Of a stretch of DNA of 64,000 bases, positions 53,603 to 62,167 are shown one piece after another. Numbering within the stretch: the first letter of the stretch is position 1; every line of letters begins with the position of its first letter. The notes under the pieces are model-generated. The model was not told the DNA's origin and did not search any database. It worked only from the letters and a program-made list of their open reading frames with translations. The stretch covers positions 868,001 through 932,000 of the forward strand of contig NZ_SOFG01000004.1 in NCBI RefSeq assembly GCF_004402485.1. The letters run 5' to 3'. Source of the stretch: Cryobacterium algoricola (GTDB taxonomy: Bacteria > Actinomycetota > Actinomycetes > Actinomycetales > Microbacteriaceae). The position numbers and the translations under genes were made by a program.

Positions 53603-55968
53603 CCGAGGGCCCGCTCCGCATCGCGACGGGCGATGCGTCGGTGGGCGAAGCGCACGATCTCGATGAGCGCGATGCACACGACGGAGGTCGCGAGCACGAG
53701 CACCGCCGTTGGCAGGGTGGGGTCGACGAGCTGCAGGAAGCTGCGGCTGATCGGCAGCGCGTACATCAGCACGAGCCCGACCATCATGGCGCCGATGACG
53801 AGGCCCTTGAACCGGGTCACGGGCCGGGAGAGCACCACGAGGATCCAGAGGCCGATGATGGTTAGGATGAGCGTGGAGCCGCTGCGGATCTCGGCCTCGG
53901 GGATGTGGAGATTCGCGGCGAGTTTGGAGTACGTGGCGAGGCCGAAGGTCACGGCGACCCCCGCGGGAATCGCGAAGGTCAGCGAGCGGCGGAGGAAACC
54001 CGGCACGTAACGCTGCGCATTCGGGAGCAGCGCGAGGAAGAAAGCCGGGATGCCGATGGTGAGCCCGTCGGTCACGGACAGTTGCCGGGGCAGGAACGGG
54101 AACGGCAGCAGCAGGATCCCGAAGGTGATCGCGAGGAACGTCGCGTACGCGGTCTTGGTGAGGAAGAGCATCGAGACGCGTTCGATGTTCGCGATCACCT
54201 GGCGTCCCTCCGCGACCACGCTCGGCAGATGGGAGAACCGGCCGTCGAGCAGCACCAGCCGGGCGACCGCCTTCGTCGCGGCCGCTCCGGAGTTCATGGC
54301 GATCCCGATGTCGGCCTCCTTGATGGCGAGGGCGTCGTTCACGCCGTCGCCGGTCATGGCGACCGTGTGCCCGGCCGCCTTGAGCACGACCACGATCCGC
54401 TTCTTCTGGTCGGGGGTGACCCGCCCGAAGACCAGATGCTCGCCGAGGACCGCGAGGAGGTCCTCGTCCCTGGTCGGCAGTTCCCTGGCGTCGAAGCCGT
54501 CCGGAGCGTCGAGGCCCACCTCGCGGGCGATCGCGGCGACGGTGTGCGGGTTGTCGCCGGAGATGATCCGCACACCGACGTCCTGCGCCGCGAAGTAGGC
54601 GAGGGTTGCGGCGGCGTCCTCGCGGATGTTCTCCCGGAAGGTGAGCAGCACGACCGGAACGGCGTCGCCGGGCACGGTTTCGTCGTGAGTCGGCGTGCCG
54701 TGGGCGAGCACGAGGGTGCGCCGACCCGTGGCCGCGAGGTCGCGCGCCGCGCCGGCGACCTGTCGGAGGCTGGGACTGTCGGACTCTCCCCCGGGGAAGA
54801 CCATTTCCGGCCCGCCGAGGACCCACATGCCGTCGCCGAATACGACGGCACTCCACTTGCGGGCGGAGGAGAACGGGACTCGGTCGACCGGGTCCTCGCT
54901 GGGCGGATCGGTGAAGCGACCGGCCAGGCTCCGTGCGGTCGCGTTGGCATCGTGCTGCGCCCCGTACCAGGCCAGGACGCCCTCCCACCCGGCGACCGGT
55001 GTCAGCGGATGCGTCTCGTCGAACACGATGTCGCCCTGGGTCAGGGTCCCGGTCTTGTCGAGACAGATGATGTCCACTCGCGCGAGTCCTTCGACCGCGG
55101 GCAGTTCCTGCACGAGCACCTGCTGCCGGGCGAGCTTCACGGCGCCGACGGCGAACGTGATGCTCGTCATGAGCACGAGTCCGAGGGGCACCATCGCGAC
55201 GACGGCGGCGATCGTCGCGGTGGCCGCATCCCGCCACGCGCCGCCCGCGGTCGCCTCCTCCCAGCCGCCTTGCGCGACCATCTGGGCGTTCAGCACCAGC
55301 AGGGCGATCGGACCGATGATCCACGCCACCCACTTCAGTACCCGGTTGAGGGAGGTCCTGATCTCCGAGGCGACGAGGGAGAACCGTTTCGCTTCGGCCG
55401 TGAGGGAGTTCGCAAACGAGTCGGCCCCGACCCGGTCGACTGTGGCGGTCCCCTCCCCGGCCACGACCACCGAGCCGGACAGCACCCGGTCGCCGGGCGC
55501 CTTGTCGACGGCATCCGATTCGCCGGTCAGCATCGACTCGTCGATTTGCAGGCCGCGTGAGCCGGCCACGATCGCGTCGGCGGTCACCTGGTCGCCTGCG
55601 CGCAGCACGAGGGTGTCGTCCATCACGACCGCGGCGACGTCGATCTCCTGCTCGCCGCCGTCACGGAGCACCCGGGCGTGCGGGGCGTTGAGGAGCGCCA
55701 GCCGGTCGAGCGCCCGCTTGGCCCGGTATTCCTGGACCGTGCCGATGATCGCGTTCGCGATCGCGCTGAAGCCGAACAGGGCGTCCTGCCAGCGGCCGAT
55801 CGCCAGCAGGACGAGGAAGCAGGCCAGGATGATGCCGTTGAACAGCGTGAGCACGTTCGCGCGCACGATGCTCCACACGCTGCGGCTGGTGTCCTGCACG
55901 AAGGCGTTGGTGCGCCCTGCCGCGACGCGTTCGGCGACCTCGGCGGCGGTCAGCCCGGTGTGCGGCAT
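53584..55968 (-). CDS. CtpE-like P-type cation ATPase
   Basis: 794 residues. TGES (148-151) is the actuator loop; the phosphorylated Asp304 is in DKTGTLT; nucleotide and hinge motifs include VPFSSARKWSAVVF, ISGDNPHTVAAIA and AMTGDGVNDALAIKEADIGIAM. The M4 ion motif is ELPAVEGLARVD, which matches mycobacterial CtpE, reported to take up Ca2+. Ten membrane helices are predicted. There is no heavy-metal domain and no CPC motif, which argues against copper or cadmium. Confidence 0.92.
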   Translation of the reverse strand: MPHTGLTAAEVAERVAAGRTNAFVQDTSRSVWSIVRANVLTLFNGIILACFLVLLAIGRWQDALFGFSAIANAIIGTVQEYRAKRALDRLALLNAPHARVLRDGGEQEIDVAAVVMDDTLVLRAGDQVTADAIVAGSRGLQIDESMLTGESDAVDKAPGDRVLSGSVVVAGEGTATVDRVGADSFANSLTAEAKRFSLVASEIRTSLNRVLKWVAWIIGPIALLVLNAQMVAQGGWEEATAGGAWRDAATATIAAVVAMVPLGLVLMTSITFAVGAVKLARQQVLVQELPAVEGLARVDIICLDKTGTLTQGDIVFDETHPLTPVAGWEGVLAWYGAQHDANATARSLAGRFTDPPSEDPVDRVPFSSARKWSAVVFGDGMWVLGGPEMVFPGGESDSPSLRQVAGAARDLAATGRRTLVLAHGTPTHDETVPGDAVPVVLLTFRENIREDAAATLAYFAAQDVGVRIISGDNPHTVAAIAREVGLDAPDGFDARELPTRDEDLLAVLGEHLVFGRVTPDQKKRIVVVLKAAGHTVAMTGDGVNDALAIKEADIGIAMNSGAAATKAVARLVLLDGRFSHLPSVVAEGRQVIANIERVSMLFLTKTAYATFLAITFGILLLPFPFLPRQLSVTDGLTIGIPAFFLALLPNAQRYVPGFLRRSLTFAIPAGVAVTFGLATYSKLAANLHIPEAEIRSGSTLILTIIGLWILVVLSRPVTRFKGLVIGAMMVGLVLMYALPISRSFLQLVDPTLPTAVLVLATSVVCIALIEIVRFAHRRIARRDAERALGQRLAK

Positions 55969-56104
55969 CCCGTGTCCCTTTCGGCCCGTGTGCCCCGATG
56001 CCGGGCCGCGTGGCCCGGTGCGATCACGGTACGACGTGGGCCGCGTTCACGCTAGCCGGGACAGCGAACTTTCTCGCGCCGGTCGCGTGCCCGTCTCAGG
56101 AGGC

Positions 56105-57124
56105 TCAGCGCCAGCCGAGGCCCGGAGCGACATGGGTGACGATGCTCTCGAGGAGGCGCGCGTTGTAGGCGACTCCGAGCTGGTTGGGGATCGTCACGAG
56201 CACGGTGTCCGCTGCCTGCACCGCGGCATCCGTCGCCAGTTCGGCGACGATCTGGTCGGGCTCGCCGACGTAGCTCTTGCCGAAACGCGCAAGACCGCCA
56301 TCGAGGTAGCCGACCTGGTCCTCGGATTCCCGGCTGCCCGGGCGGCCGAAGTAGGCGCGGTCCTCCTCGGTGACGAGCGGCAGGATGCTGCGGCTCACCG
56401 ACACCCGCGGCGTGCCGGCATGCCCCGCAGCGGCCCAGGCTTCGCGGTAGATCGCGATCTGCTCCGCCTGCAGGTCACCGAACGGGACGCCGGTGTCTTC
56501 GGTGAGGAGCGTCGAGCTCATCAGGTTCATGCCCTGCTCCCCCACCCACTTCGCGGTCGCCCGGGTGCCGGAGCCCCACCAGATCCGCTCGCTGAGCCCT
56601 GGCGCCTGCGGCTGGATCGGCAGCCGGGCGGTGCCAGCCGACATCTGCGGGTTCGGGGTCGCGATTCCCGCCCCGATGATCGCCGCCCGGAAGATCGACG
56701 TATGCTCGCGGGCGACGTCTGCGTCGGTCTGCCCCTCAGCGGGACCGTAGCCGAAGTTCTCGTAGCCGCGCAGCGCGGTCTCGGGCGACCCGCGGCTGAT
56801 TCCGAGCTGGAGGCGCCCGTTGCTGATCAGGTCGGTGATCGCGGCTTCCTCCGCCATGTACAGCGGGTTCTCGTAGCGCATGTCGATGACGCCGGTGCCG
56901 AGTTCGATCCGGTTCGTGCGCGCGGCCATGGCCGCGAGCAGCGGGAACGGCGAGGCGAACTGCCTGGCGAAATGGTGCACGCGCACGTACGCCCCATCGA
57001 TTCCGAGTTCCTCAGCGGCGACCGCGAGCTCGACCGTCTGGAGGAGGGCGTCGCGTGCCGTGCGGGCGAGGGAACCCCGCACTGCCTGGTGGTGGCCGAA
57101 AGAGAGGAATCCGATGCGCTTCAT
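56105..57124 (-). CDS. LLM-class flavin-dependent oxidoreductase
   Basis: 339 residues from ATG 57124 with GAGAGGAA upstream. Luciferase-like barrel sequence: KRIGFLSFGHHQAV, AAEELGIDGAYVRVHHFA, TNRIELGTGVIDMRYENPLYMAEEAA, LGISRGSPETALRGYENFGYGP and VGEPDQIVAELA. Such enzymes use reduced flavin to oxidise small molecules; the substrate is unknown. A broken copy of the first 88 or so codons lies 3.4 kb away at 60258-60528, along with similar upstream sequence. Confidence 0.92.
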   Translation of the reverse strand: MKRIGFLSFGHHQAVRGSLARTARDALLQTVELAVAAEELGIDGAYVRVHHFARQFASPFPLLAAMAARTNRIELGTGVIDMRYENPLYMAEEAAITDLISNGRLQLGISRGSPETALRGYENFGYGPAEGQTDADVAREHTSIFRAAIIGAGIATPNPQMSAGTARLPIQPQAPGLSERIWWGSGTRATAKWVGEQGMNLMSSTLLTEDTGVPFGDLQAEQIAIYREAWAAAGHAGTPRVSVSRSILPLVTEEDRAYFGRPGSRESEDQVGYLDGGLARFGKSYVGEPDQIVAELATDAAVQAADTVLVTIPNQLGVAYNARLLESIVTHVAPGLGWR

Positions 57125-57254
57125 GCCCGGTGCAGCGCAGACGGGTCGCCGGGTATTCCCGGCAGCCCGTGCCGCAGCACTGTTCCCCGGACCGGACGAC
57201 CCCAGACTCGTCCGAGCCCCAGTGTGGCACCATAGACGCCCCAAACAACAGAGA

Positions 57255-57285
57255 GGCCCCGGTCGCCGTTCTGGCGATCGAGGCC
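57255..57285. terminator. Hairpin at the left edge of the accessory segment
   Basis: A 13-position stem (57255-57267 with 57273-57285) with one mismatch and one G-T pair, loop GTTCT. It lies between the LLM gene's start and the end of the small minus-strand gene at 57302, and may terminate that gene. Confidence 0.5.
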
Positions 57286-57301
57286 CCACTATCTTTCGTT
57301 G

Positions 57302-57544
57302 CTACGCGAGCGGGAAAGGCGCCCCACTCAAAATCCACCACTTGAGGACATGATCGATGATGACGGCGACTCCGATCAGGATTGACACGAGAGCCTTCGT
57401 CCGGCGGAGGCCAGATACATGCCCTTCGTGCCCAGAATTGACCTCATAGTGGCAAATATGGTCACTCTTTGTCGTATCGTTGGCAGGAAGAGCCGCCGCT
57501 GCACGGTCTGGCTTCCTTCCGGTAGTTCTTCGAGATTTGGTCAA
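57302..57544 (-). CDS. Small single-helix membrane protein, unknown function
   Basis: 80 residues from a TTG start with a strong AAGGAG site 5 nt upstream, which is the main support. The N-terminal half is basic and Thr-rich; residues 50-72 (ALVSILIGVAVIIDHVLKWWI) are one membrane helix near the C-terminus, as in tail-anchored proteins. I do not recognise the family. Base composition is lower in GC than in the flanking LLM gene. Confidence 0.45.
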   Translation of the reverse strand: MTKSRRTTGRKPDRAAAALPANDTTKSDHICHYEVNSGHEGHVSGLRRTKALVSILIGVAVIIDHVLKWWILSGAPFPLA

Positions 57545-57813
57545 CTAGTCTCCTTGCGTTGGCGGAACTGGTGAATGGAACGTGCAATCGATGTTGGAGT
57601 CGATGCGGGGGTACTTCTAAAACACGATCTCTCCCGGTCAACAATCGACCGGGAGATTTCGTCTTTAACGTGTGGCGCAGTAAGTCTTCATACGGAGTCT
57701 CTACTGCGTTTGCGTGCTCTCAGAGTACCTGTGACCAAGCACACCACGGGGTGGAATCATGTTCGAAAGAGGCGGTCTTCGAAAAGGAAACCGTGCGCGC
57801 GAACATTCGAATC

Positions 57814-57822
57814 TGTGGATAA
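57814..57822 (+). promoter_or_regulatory. DnaA-box sequence 1
   Basis: TGTGGATAA, the exact complement of the TTATCCACA box. It lies 3 bp after a TTCGAA palindrome, in the gene-poor stretch. Confidence 0.5.
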
Positions 57823-58024
57823 CTTCCGGCGCCGACGAGGCGCCTAGCACCTTTCTGGGTCGATCTGTGCGACGCGCAGGACGAGAATGGTTTGCGCACA
57901 ACGCCGCACATGTCCGCATAGAGGCATATCGGCCCCCACACAGCGGACAATTCGACCATCACGTTCGCCTTGCCTCCCACACACCTTCAGCGATCCACCG
58001 CCAATTCGCGTATCCGTAGCCGAC

Positions 58025-58033
58025 TGTGGATAA
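58025..58033 (+). promoter_or_regulatory. DnaA-box sequence 2
   Basis: A second exact TGTGGATAA in the same orientation, 211 bp from the first. Both are followed by C. Confidence 0.5.
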
Positions 58034-58368
58034 CGTCCCAACTAATCGGCAAACAGAGATTTCCCAGAACGGGGTCCTAACGGCGCGTCGCGGCCTCATT
58101 TACTGAGAGAAGACCCAAAACGACTCCCGCACGATCATCGTGAGGTCGCATATGGGACACCGCTGGACGACCACGAGCCCGCATCGAGTCCGAACCGCAC
58201 CGCCGTTCATTTCTCCGGAACAGGGAGGGCACGGCGGACCTCTCCAAATGAGGTCGCCGTCCATGACCGCATCATGCGCCTCTCAGCGTCAGCACGCGGA
58301 GTCGCATCGACGGGCTTCTTAACGACTGGAGTCGGCGAGGCGTCCGCCGCAGCTTATTCGCGCGAGAG

Positions 58369-58545
58369 TTAGGTAAATAGAGCCCCACCGACGAATGCTA
58401 GGAACGCTATGCCAACGATCAGTGGCGCCGGTCCATCTTCGAGCATCACGATTCCCGCCAGCGTGACGATTGCGCCAAGCGCTAGGCCCGCGACTGCGAC
58501 TAGCCAGAGGGCGTCACCGCGGCGCCTGTTGAGCCCGTTTGTCAT
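58369..58545 (-). CDS. Small two-helix membrane protein, unknown function
   Basis: 58 residues from ATG 58545 (MTNGLNRRRGDALWLVAVAG). Two hydrophobic helices, about 12-34 and 38-56, are separated by EDGPAP. A basic N-terminus suggests both ends face the cytoplasm. The ribosome site is weak (ATAGG). A longer frame to 58599 is possible but less likely. Confidence 0.5.
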   Translation of the reverse strand: MTNGLNRRRGDALWLVAVAGLALGAIVTLAGIVMLEDGPAPLIVGIAFLAFVGGALFT

Positions 58546-58641
58546 ATGCCTATCGACGCGAATGCCTGACCAGCTATTACTTCTCCCATTTGTCTGCAAA
58601 CCGACGCTACCGTGCGATTAGCGTCGATACCTACGCCGCCA

Positions 58642-59052
58642 CTAGCCTAACGAGGCCCTGAGGGTATTGGTCGTTCGCATGTAAGGCGTGCGAATATCTA
58701 CGATCAGCCCGGCGTCGCCCTTCTTCACGACACCGTTCACTACCGGCAATTTGCCGCGCGCGGCCATAGCCAAAGACAGCCCCTGGAGGGCTTCAGTCGC
58801 TTTGTCACCGCCAGGCAGATAGCCGACGTGGATCAGTGCGCCGCCCTTCATCCCCATAACGCGGACCGCGTGCTTGTCGGCCTTGTTCGTCGGCTCGGCG
58901 ACGAGGGCGAATATGTGCTTGCCCGCGCCGAGCTTCTTCAGTTCGACCTGGCGGAAGGACACGCCGCGGACGAAGACCGTCGATTCTTCCGGAACGAACT
59001 CCGTGTCGTACTTCTGCACCGGCGCCGCTCTAAATCGATCAAGAATTCCCAC
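58642..59052 (-). CDS. Stand-alone HIRAN-like domain protein
   Basis: 136 residues from GTG 59052 (TGGGGG upstream). Residues 24-90 look like a HIRAN domain: TVFVRGVSFRQVELKKLG, FALVAEPTNKADKHAVRVMG, then HVGYLPGGDKATEALQGL. HIRAN domains bind damaged or single-stranded DNA ends and are usually joined to helicases. Here the domain is almost the whole protein. The neighbours are short unknown genes. Confidence 0.7.
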   Translation of the reverse strand: MGILDRFRAAPVQKYDTEFVPEESTVFVRGVSFRQVELKKLGAGKHIFALVAEPTNKADKHAVRVMGMKGGALIHVGYLPGGDKATEALQGLSLAMAARGKLPVVNGVVKKGDAGLIVDIRTPYMRTTNTLRASLG

Positions 59053-59078
59053 TATGCCCCCATCTGGATATTCCGAGC

Positions 59079-59357
59079 CTATGACTCCGCCCCACCGCTG
59101 GTGCCAACAGTAGCCTTCGGCGCGTCGCCTAATAGCGCAAGCAACTCAGCTCGCCGGCACTCCAGCCGCTCCTGCGAGTCTCGTTGACCTTCTCGAAGCG
59201 CCTCGACGATCGGCGGGAAGTACTGCCTGTCACGCTGGGCGACATTCACCTGAAGTGCGATCAAGTAGTCGCGCGTGGAGTCATTCGCCGCTCTACATGC
59301 CATTAGCAGCTCAGCTGCGGGGAGGAGAGCGCCGTCAGCCGACGGGCCTTCGACCAT
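59079..59357 (-). CDS. Short helical protein, unknown function
   Basis: 92 residues from ATG 59357. It is rich in Ala, Arg, Glu and Gln and probably helical (RDYLIALQVNVAQRDRQYF, then EALREGQRDSQERLECRRAELLALLG). It lies 26 bp upstream of the HIRAN-like gene on the same strand. It overlaps the next upstream frame by 55 bp, so it may be the second half of one frameshifted gene. Confidence 0.4.
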   Translation of the reverse strand: MVEGPSADGALLPAAELLMACRAANDSTRDYLIALQVNVAQRDRQYFPPIVEALREGQRDSQERLECRRAELLALLGDAPKATVGTSGGAES

Positions 59358-59500
59358 CGGCCACGGGCTCGCATCATCTCGCGATAAGCGCCGCGCAGCT
59401 CATCGGAGTCTCGGTCCAGAATCACAATCTGACGATTGAGGCTGTTCACCTGCCCCTTCCCAACGCGCCGCCTGTCCCAAAAATCAGACCACAACAGCAC
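59303..59500 (-). CDS. Short helical protein, unknown function, overlapping the next gene
   Basis: 65 residues from GTG 59500. The segment LNRQIVILDRDSDELRGAYREMMRARGRW looks like a coiled coil and then degenerates into basic residues inside the overlap. Joined by a frameshift near 59350 to the gene at 59079-59357, it would give one helical protein of about 140 residues. No ribosome site is visible. Confidence 0.3.
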   Translation of the reverse strand: MLLWSDFWDRRRVGKGQVNSLNRQIVILDRDSDELRGAYREMMRARGRWSKARRLTALSSPQLSC

Positions 59501-59536
59501 TCAATAAAGTGAATTTGACCGGGAATTTAAATCACG

Positions 59537-60214
59537 GTGACCACATATGCTGGACGAATGGACCCTTCAGTAGTCGGCGTGCTTGCCGCAACGTTCGGCA
59601 GTACAGGCCTCGCGGGCGCCCTTGCGTATGGCGTGAACTTCTCCCGCGTGGTTCGCCTTCGGAAATCCGTAAGAGAGTCCCTCGAACTCGCGAGTTCCTT
59701 CGAAATCGGATCAGTGTCTCGGTCGGCGCTGAATAACGCTGCCGAGCGTGACGCCGTGCGGCTTGCTTCCTTGTCGCTCGTCCAGCATCCGACGGGAATG
59801 CGCAGCGCCATTCTTATGGTTCTGGCGAGCGCTGGATTCGGTGCCGTCATGCTGGCGAGACTTCGTGACGAAGCCCAGTCCGCCCCGTTGTCGAAGGCTG
59901 TGGATTCCTTGGGGTGGCAGCTGACAGGTTTTGCCATCGGCTACGTCTTGTTCATGGTGCTTGCTCTCGACCTTATGGTGACCTCACGTCGCGATCGCGT
60001 AGTTAGATCGATATTGGTCAAGGGAAAGGTCGAACTGCGCTGGAACGGCAATGTCGCCCTCGATCAGCGCCTTTTCGACGTTCGCTACTCCGCCGAAAGC
60101 GACGCAGAGAAGAAACGAATTGCCTGGGAAATCAAGAAATCGCGCGCTTCAAGACGTGCTGCTGCCAAACGACCAGTGCCCGCCCGGCAAGTTCCAGCTA
60201 CCGAGCTGCAATAG
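59537..60214 (+). CDS. Membrane protein of unknown function
   Basis: 225 residues from GTG 59537; ATG 59558 is an alternative. Helices lie at about 12-32, 92-112 and 128-152. Between them is a charged, cytoplasmic-looking region (RKSVRESLELASSFEIG). The C-terminal 65 residues are strongly basic (KKRIAWEIKKSRASRRAAAKR). No family is recognised. Codon use is less GC-biased at third positions than in housekeeping neighbours. It is divergent from the helical-protein gene at 59500. Confidence 0.6.
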   Translation: MTTYAGRMDPSVVGVLAATFGSTGLAGALAYGVNFSRVVRLRKSVRESLELASSFEIGSVSRSALNNAAERDAVRLASLSLVQHPTGMRSAILMVLASAGFGAVMLARLRDEAQSAPLSKAVDSLGWQLTGFAIGYVLFMVLALDLMVTSRRDRVVRSILVKGKVELRWNGNVALDQRLFDVRYSAESDAEKKRIAWEIKKSRASRRAAAKRPVPARQVPATELQ

Positions 60215-60257
60215 ACTCCTGCCGGACCAGAGAAGACCATCTGCCAGCAGGATTACT

Positions 60258-60528
60258 ACGTATGTAGCGGGTTCTCGTAGCGCACGTCGATGACGCCCGT
60301 GCCGAGCTCGATCCGGCTCGTGCGCGCCGACATCGCCGCGAGCAGCGGAAACGGCGAGGCGAATTGCCGCGCGAAGTGGTGCACGCGCACTTATGCCCCG
60401 TCGACACCGAGTTCCTCTGCGGCCACCGCGAGCTCCACCGTCTGGAGCAGGGCGTCGCGTGCGGTGCGGGCGAGGGAGCCCCGCACCGCGTGGTGGTGGC
60501 CGAACGAGAGGAATCCGACGCGCTTCAT
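60258..60528 (-). pseudogene. Truncated second copy of the LLM oxidoreductase gene
   Basis: From ATG 60528 the reading matches the first codons of the LLM gene at 57124 (KRVGFLSFGHHHAVRGSLA, then AAEELGVDGA). Codon 46 is TAA (60393-60391) where the intact gene has TAC. After it the match resumes (VRVHHFARQFASPFPLL) until about codon 88. There one base is lost (CTACAT against CTGTACAT) and homology stops at the edge of the accessory segment. The similarity also covers about 75 bp before the start. It is a dead paralogue cut by the segment. Confidence 0.85.
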
Positions 60529-60604
60529 GCCGCGGTGCAGCGCGGATGGGGCGCCGAGTTTTCCCGGCGCCGCGCCGGCGACGCCGCTGCCCGGGCCGGG
60601 CGCG

Positions 60605-61030
60605 CTACCCGCGCTCGCTCCCGCTTCGTTTCTTCCCCCCGGGCACCCGACGCACGTTGAGCGTGTCGAGGCGGCGCTCCACCACGGTCCCCTCCTCGAG
60701 GATCGTCGCGAGAGTGATCAGCTCGTCGACGACCTCCGGCACCGGGCGCGCCTGGCAGCAGACACACCAGCCGAGCGCGTCGAAGCAGGCCCGCAGGGCC
60801 TGCTCGCAGTCGCCCCTGGTCAGGCCGGCCACGTCGGACACCCGCGCCGTCGTCGTGGATTGGAGCGAATTCATGCCACTGAACGAGCGTCCGCAACCGC
60901 AGTCCCCGTAGGGCGCCCACCGGCTGTACGGGCACGGCTCGAGCATCCACACGAGTTCACCCTCGGTGCACCCGTTCGAGTCTCTGCTGCGGCTTCCTTG
61001 CGTCGAGCCGGTGGCCACCAGTACCTTCAT
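60605..61030 (-). CDS. DUF7715-like cysteine-rich protein
   Basis: 141 residues with GAGGAGG before the ATG. It begins MKVLVATGSTQGSRSRDSN, followed by EGELVWMLEPC and DCGCGRSFSGMNSLQSTTTARV, a pattern I recall from a small actinobacterial family of unknown function. Cysteines at about 20, 33, 44, 46, 75, 82, 88, 90 and 91 could bind a metal. It lies directly upstream of the broken LLM gene, so the two may once have been co-transcribed. Confidence 0.7.
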   Translation of the reverse strand: MKVLVATGSTQGSRSRDSNGCTEGELVWMLEPCPYSRWAPYGDCGCGRSFSGMNSLQSTTTARVSDVAGLTRGDCEQALRACFDALGWCVCCQARPVPEVVDELITLATILEEGTVVERRLDTLNVRRVPGGKKRSGSERG

Positions 61031-61131
61031 TCCGTCCTCCTCGGTCTCGGCACGAGCCTCAGGGAGTGGATGGAACGACGCTAACAGCGGCCACCGACAT
61101 CCGCAGCGGTGGAGCGGTGGTTACGACCCGA

Positions 61132-62088
61132 TCAGTAGTAGCCGAAGGACTCGGAGTGCGCCCAGGCCGAGCAGGGCGTGCCGTAGGCCGACTTGATGTA
61201 GCCGAGGCCCCAGCTGATCTGGGTCGCTGCATTCGTCGCCCAGTCCGAACCCGCAGACGCCATCTTGCTGCCGGGCATTGCCTGAGGGATACCGGTGGCC
61301 CCACTGGAGCTGTTGTACGCCGCGTAGTTCCAGCCGGATTCCCTCTGCCACAACTGGCTGAGGCAGCTGAACTCCCCGCTGCCCCAGCCGTACCGGGAGG
61401 AAGCCATCGCACTCGCTGTCGCGCGCGCGCCGGCCGGGCTGTTGTCCCCCGACGACGCCGCTTGCGGTGCGGCAGCGGCCGCCGCAGCTGCAGCAGCCGC
61501 CTTCGCTGCTTTGGCCGCCTGGGCAGCCTGGGCTTCGACTGCGGCCCGCGCGGCGGCGGCTGCCGCCTCAGCGGCGGCCTTCTCGGCAGCGATACGGTCG
61601 ACTTCCGCGACGGCGGCCTGCACGGTGCTCGTCTCCGTCTTGGTCCGGGCGGTCAGCGACTCGACCTGATCGATGGGCAGAACCTGGAAACTCGCGAGCG
61701 AACTCGCCGCCGCGGTCAGAGTGGAAGCATCCACTTTGTTCGCGGCTGCGGCGATGACCTGGTTGGCGTCGGCCAACGCGGCGGATGCCGCATCCTCGGC
61801 GTGTGACTTCGCGATGGAGGTGTAGACGGTGAGCTGGTCGTGCTGCCGGCCCGTCGCCGCTGCGACGTCGACGGTGGCCGCGATCCGGCTCTCGGAGCGC
61901 GTGGCCGCCTCGGCGGCCGCACTGACGGCGAAGCCGCTTCCGTCCACGATCACGGCGATCGCGAGACCGGCCGTGAGGAGGGTGAACCGTGGGGAGCGAT
62001 GCCCCCGGGTGCGCGTCCTGCGGGAAGCCCGGGTGTCGACCGGAGCCGAAGCTGCTGGCGAATCTGGTGCTGATGGAGATGAGTTCAT
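61132..62088 (-). CDS. Secreted lysozyme-like / aggregation-promoting-factor-type protein A
   Basis: 318 residues from ATG 62088 (CAGGAAAC upstream). A basic N-terminus is followed by a membrane or signal helix (about 37-57). An Ala-rich, coiled-coil-like region holds IDQVESLTAR and an Ala/Lys stretch. The C-terminal 85 residues form a small transglycosylase-like domain: RYGWGSGEFSCLSQLWQRESGW with the catalytic-type Glu, GATGIPQAMPGSKMA, WATNAATQISWGLGYI, ending in SESFGYY. Two Cys may form a disulfide. It likely cuts or remodels peptidoglycan. It is paralogous to the next gene. Confidence 0.88.
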   Translation of the reverse strand: MNSSPSAPDSPAASAPVDTRASRRTRTRGHRSPRFTLLTAGLAIAVIVDGSGFAVSAAAEAATRSESRIAATVDVAAATGRQHDQLTVYTSIAKSHAEDAASAALADANQVIAAAANKVDASTLTAAASSLASFQVLPIDQVESLTARTKTETSTVQAAVAEVDRIAAEKAAAEAAAAAARAAVEAQAAQAAKAAKAAAAAAAAAAAPQAASSGDNSPAGARATASAMASSRYGWGSGEFSCLSQLWQRESGWNYAAYNSSSGATGIPQAMPGSKMASAGSDWATNAATQISWGLGYIKSAYGTPCSAWAHSESFGYY

Positions 62089-62167
62089 GTTTCCTGCAAT
62101 CGGGAACCGGCGCGAAAAACGGTCCGGTCCGCTGAGTGTCAGGCCCACGCTCTCGGTGACGGCGTGG

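Larger units (their letters stand above)
57545..58368. other. Gene-poor AT-richer stretch of the accessory segment
   Basis: I find no convincing gene in these 824 bases; the open frames present lack ribosome sites and family features. It contains a 10-bp hairpin (57630-57639 with 57647-57656, loop AACAATC) followed by TTTCGTCTTT, three TTCGAA palindromes (57762, 57778, 57806) and two perfect DnaA-box sequences. The stretch may be decayed coding DNA or a control region of a former mobile element. Confidence 0.6.

Noticed and set aside
57552..57660. tRNA-Leu-like start (TGGCGGAACTGG)
   Set aside because: There is no T-arm with TTCRA and no matching 3' acceptor strand; the downstream stem has a terminator-like loop instead.
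57545..58368. Chromosomal origin of replication
   Set aside because: Only two DnaA boxes are present and neither dnaA, dnaN nor rpmH is nearby.
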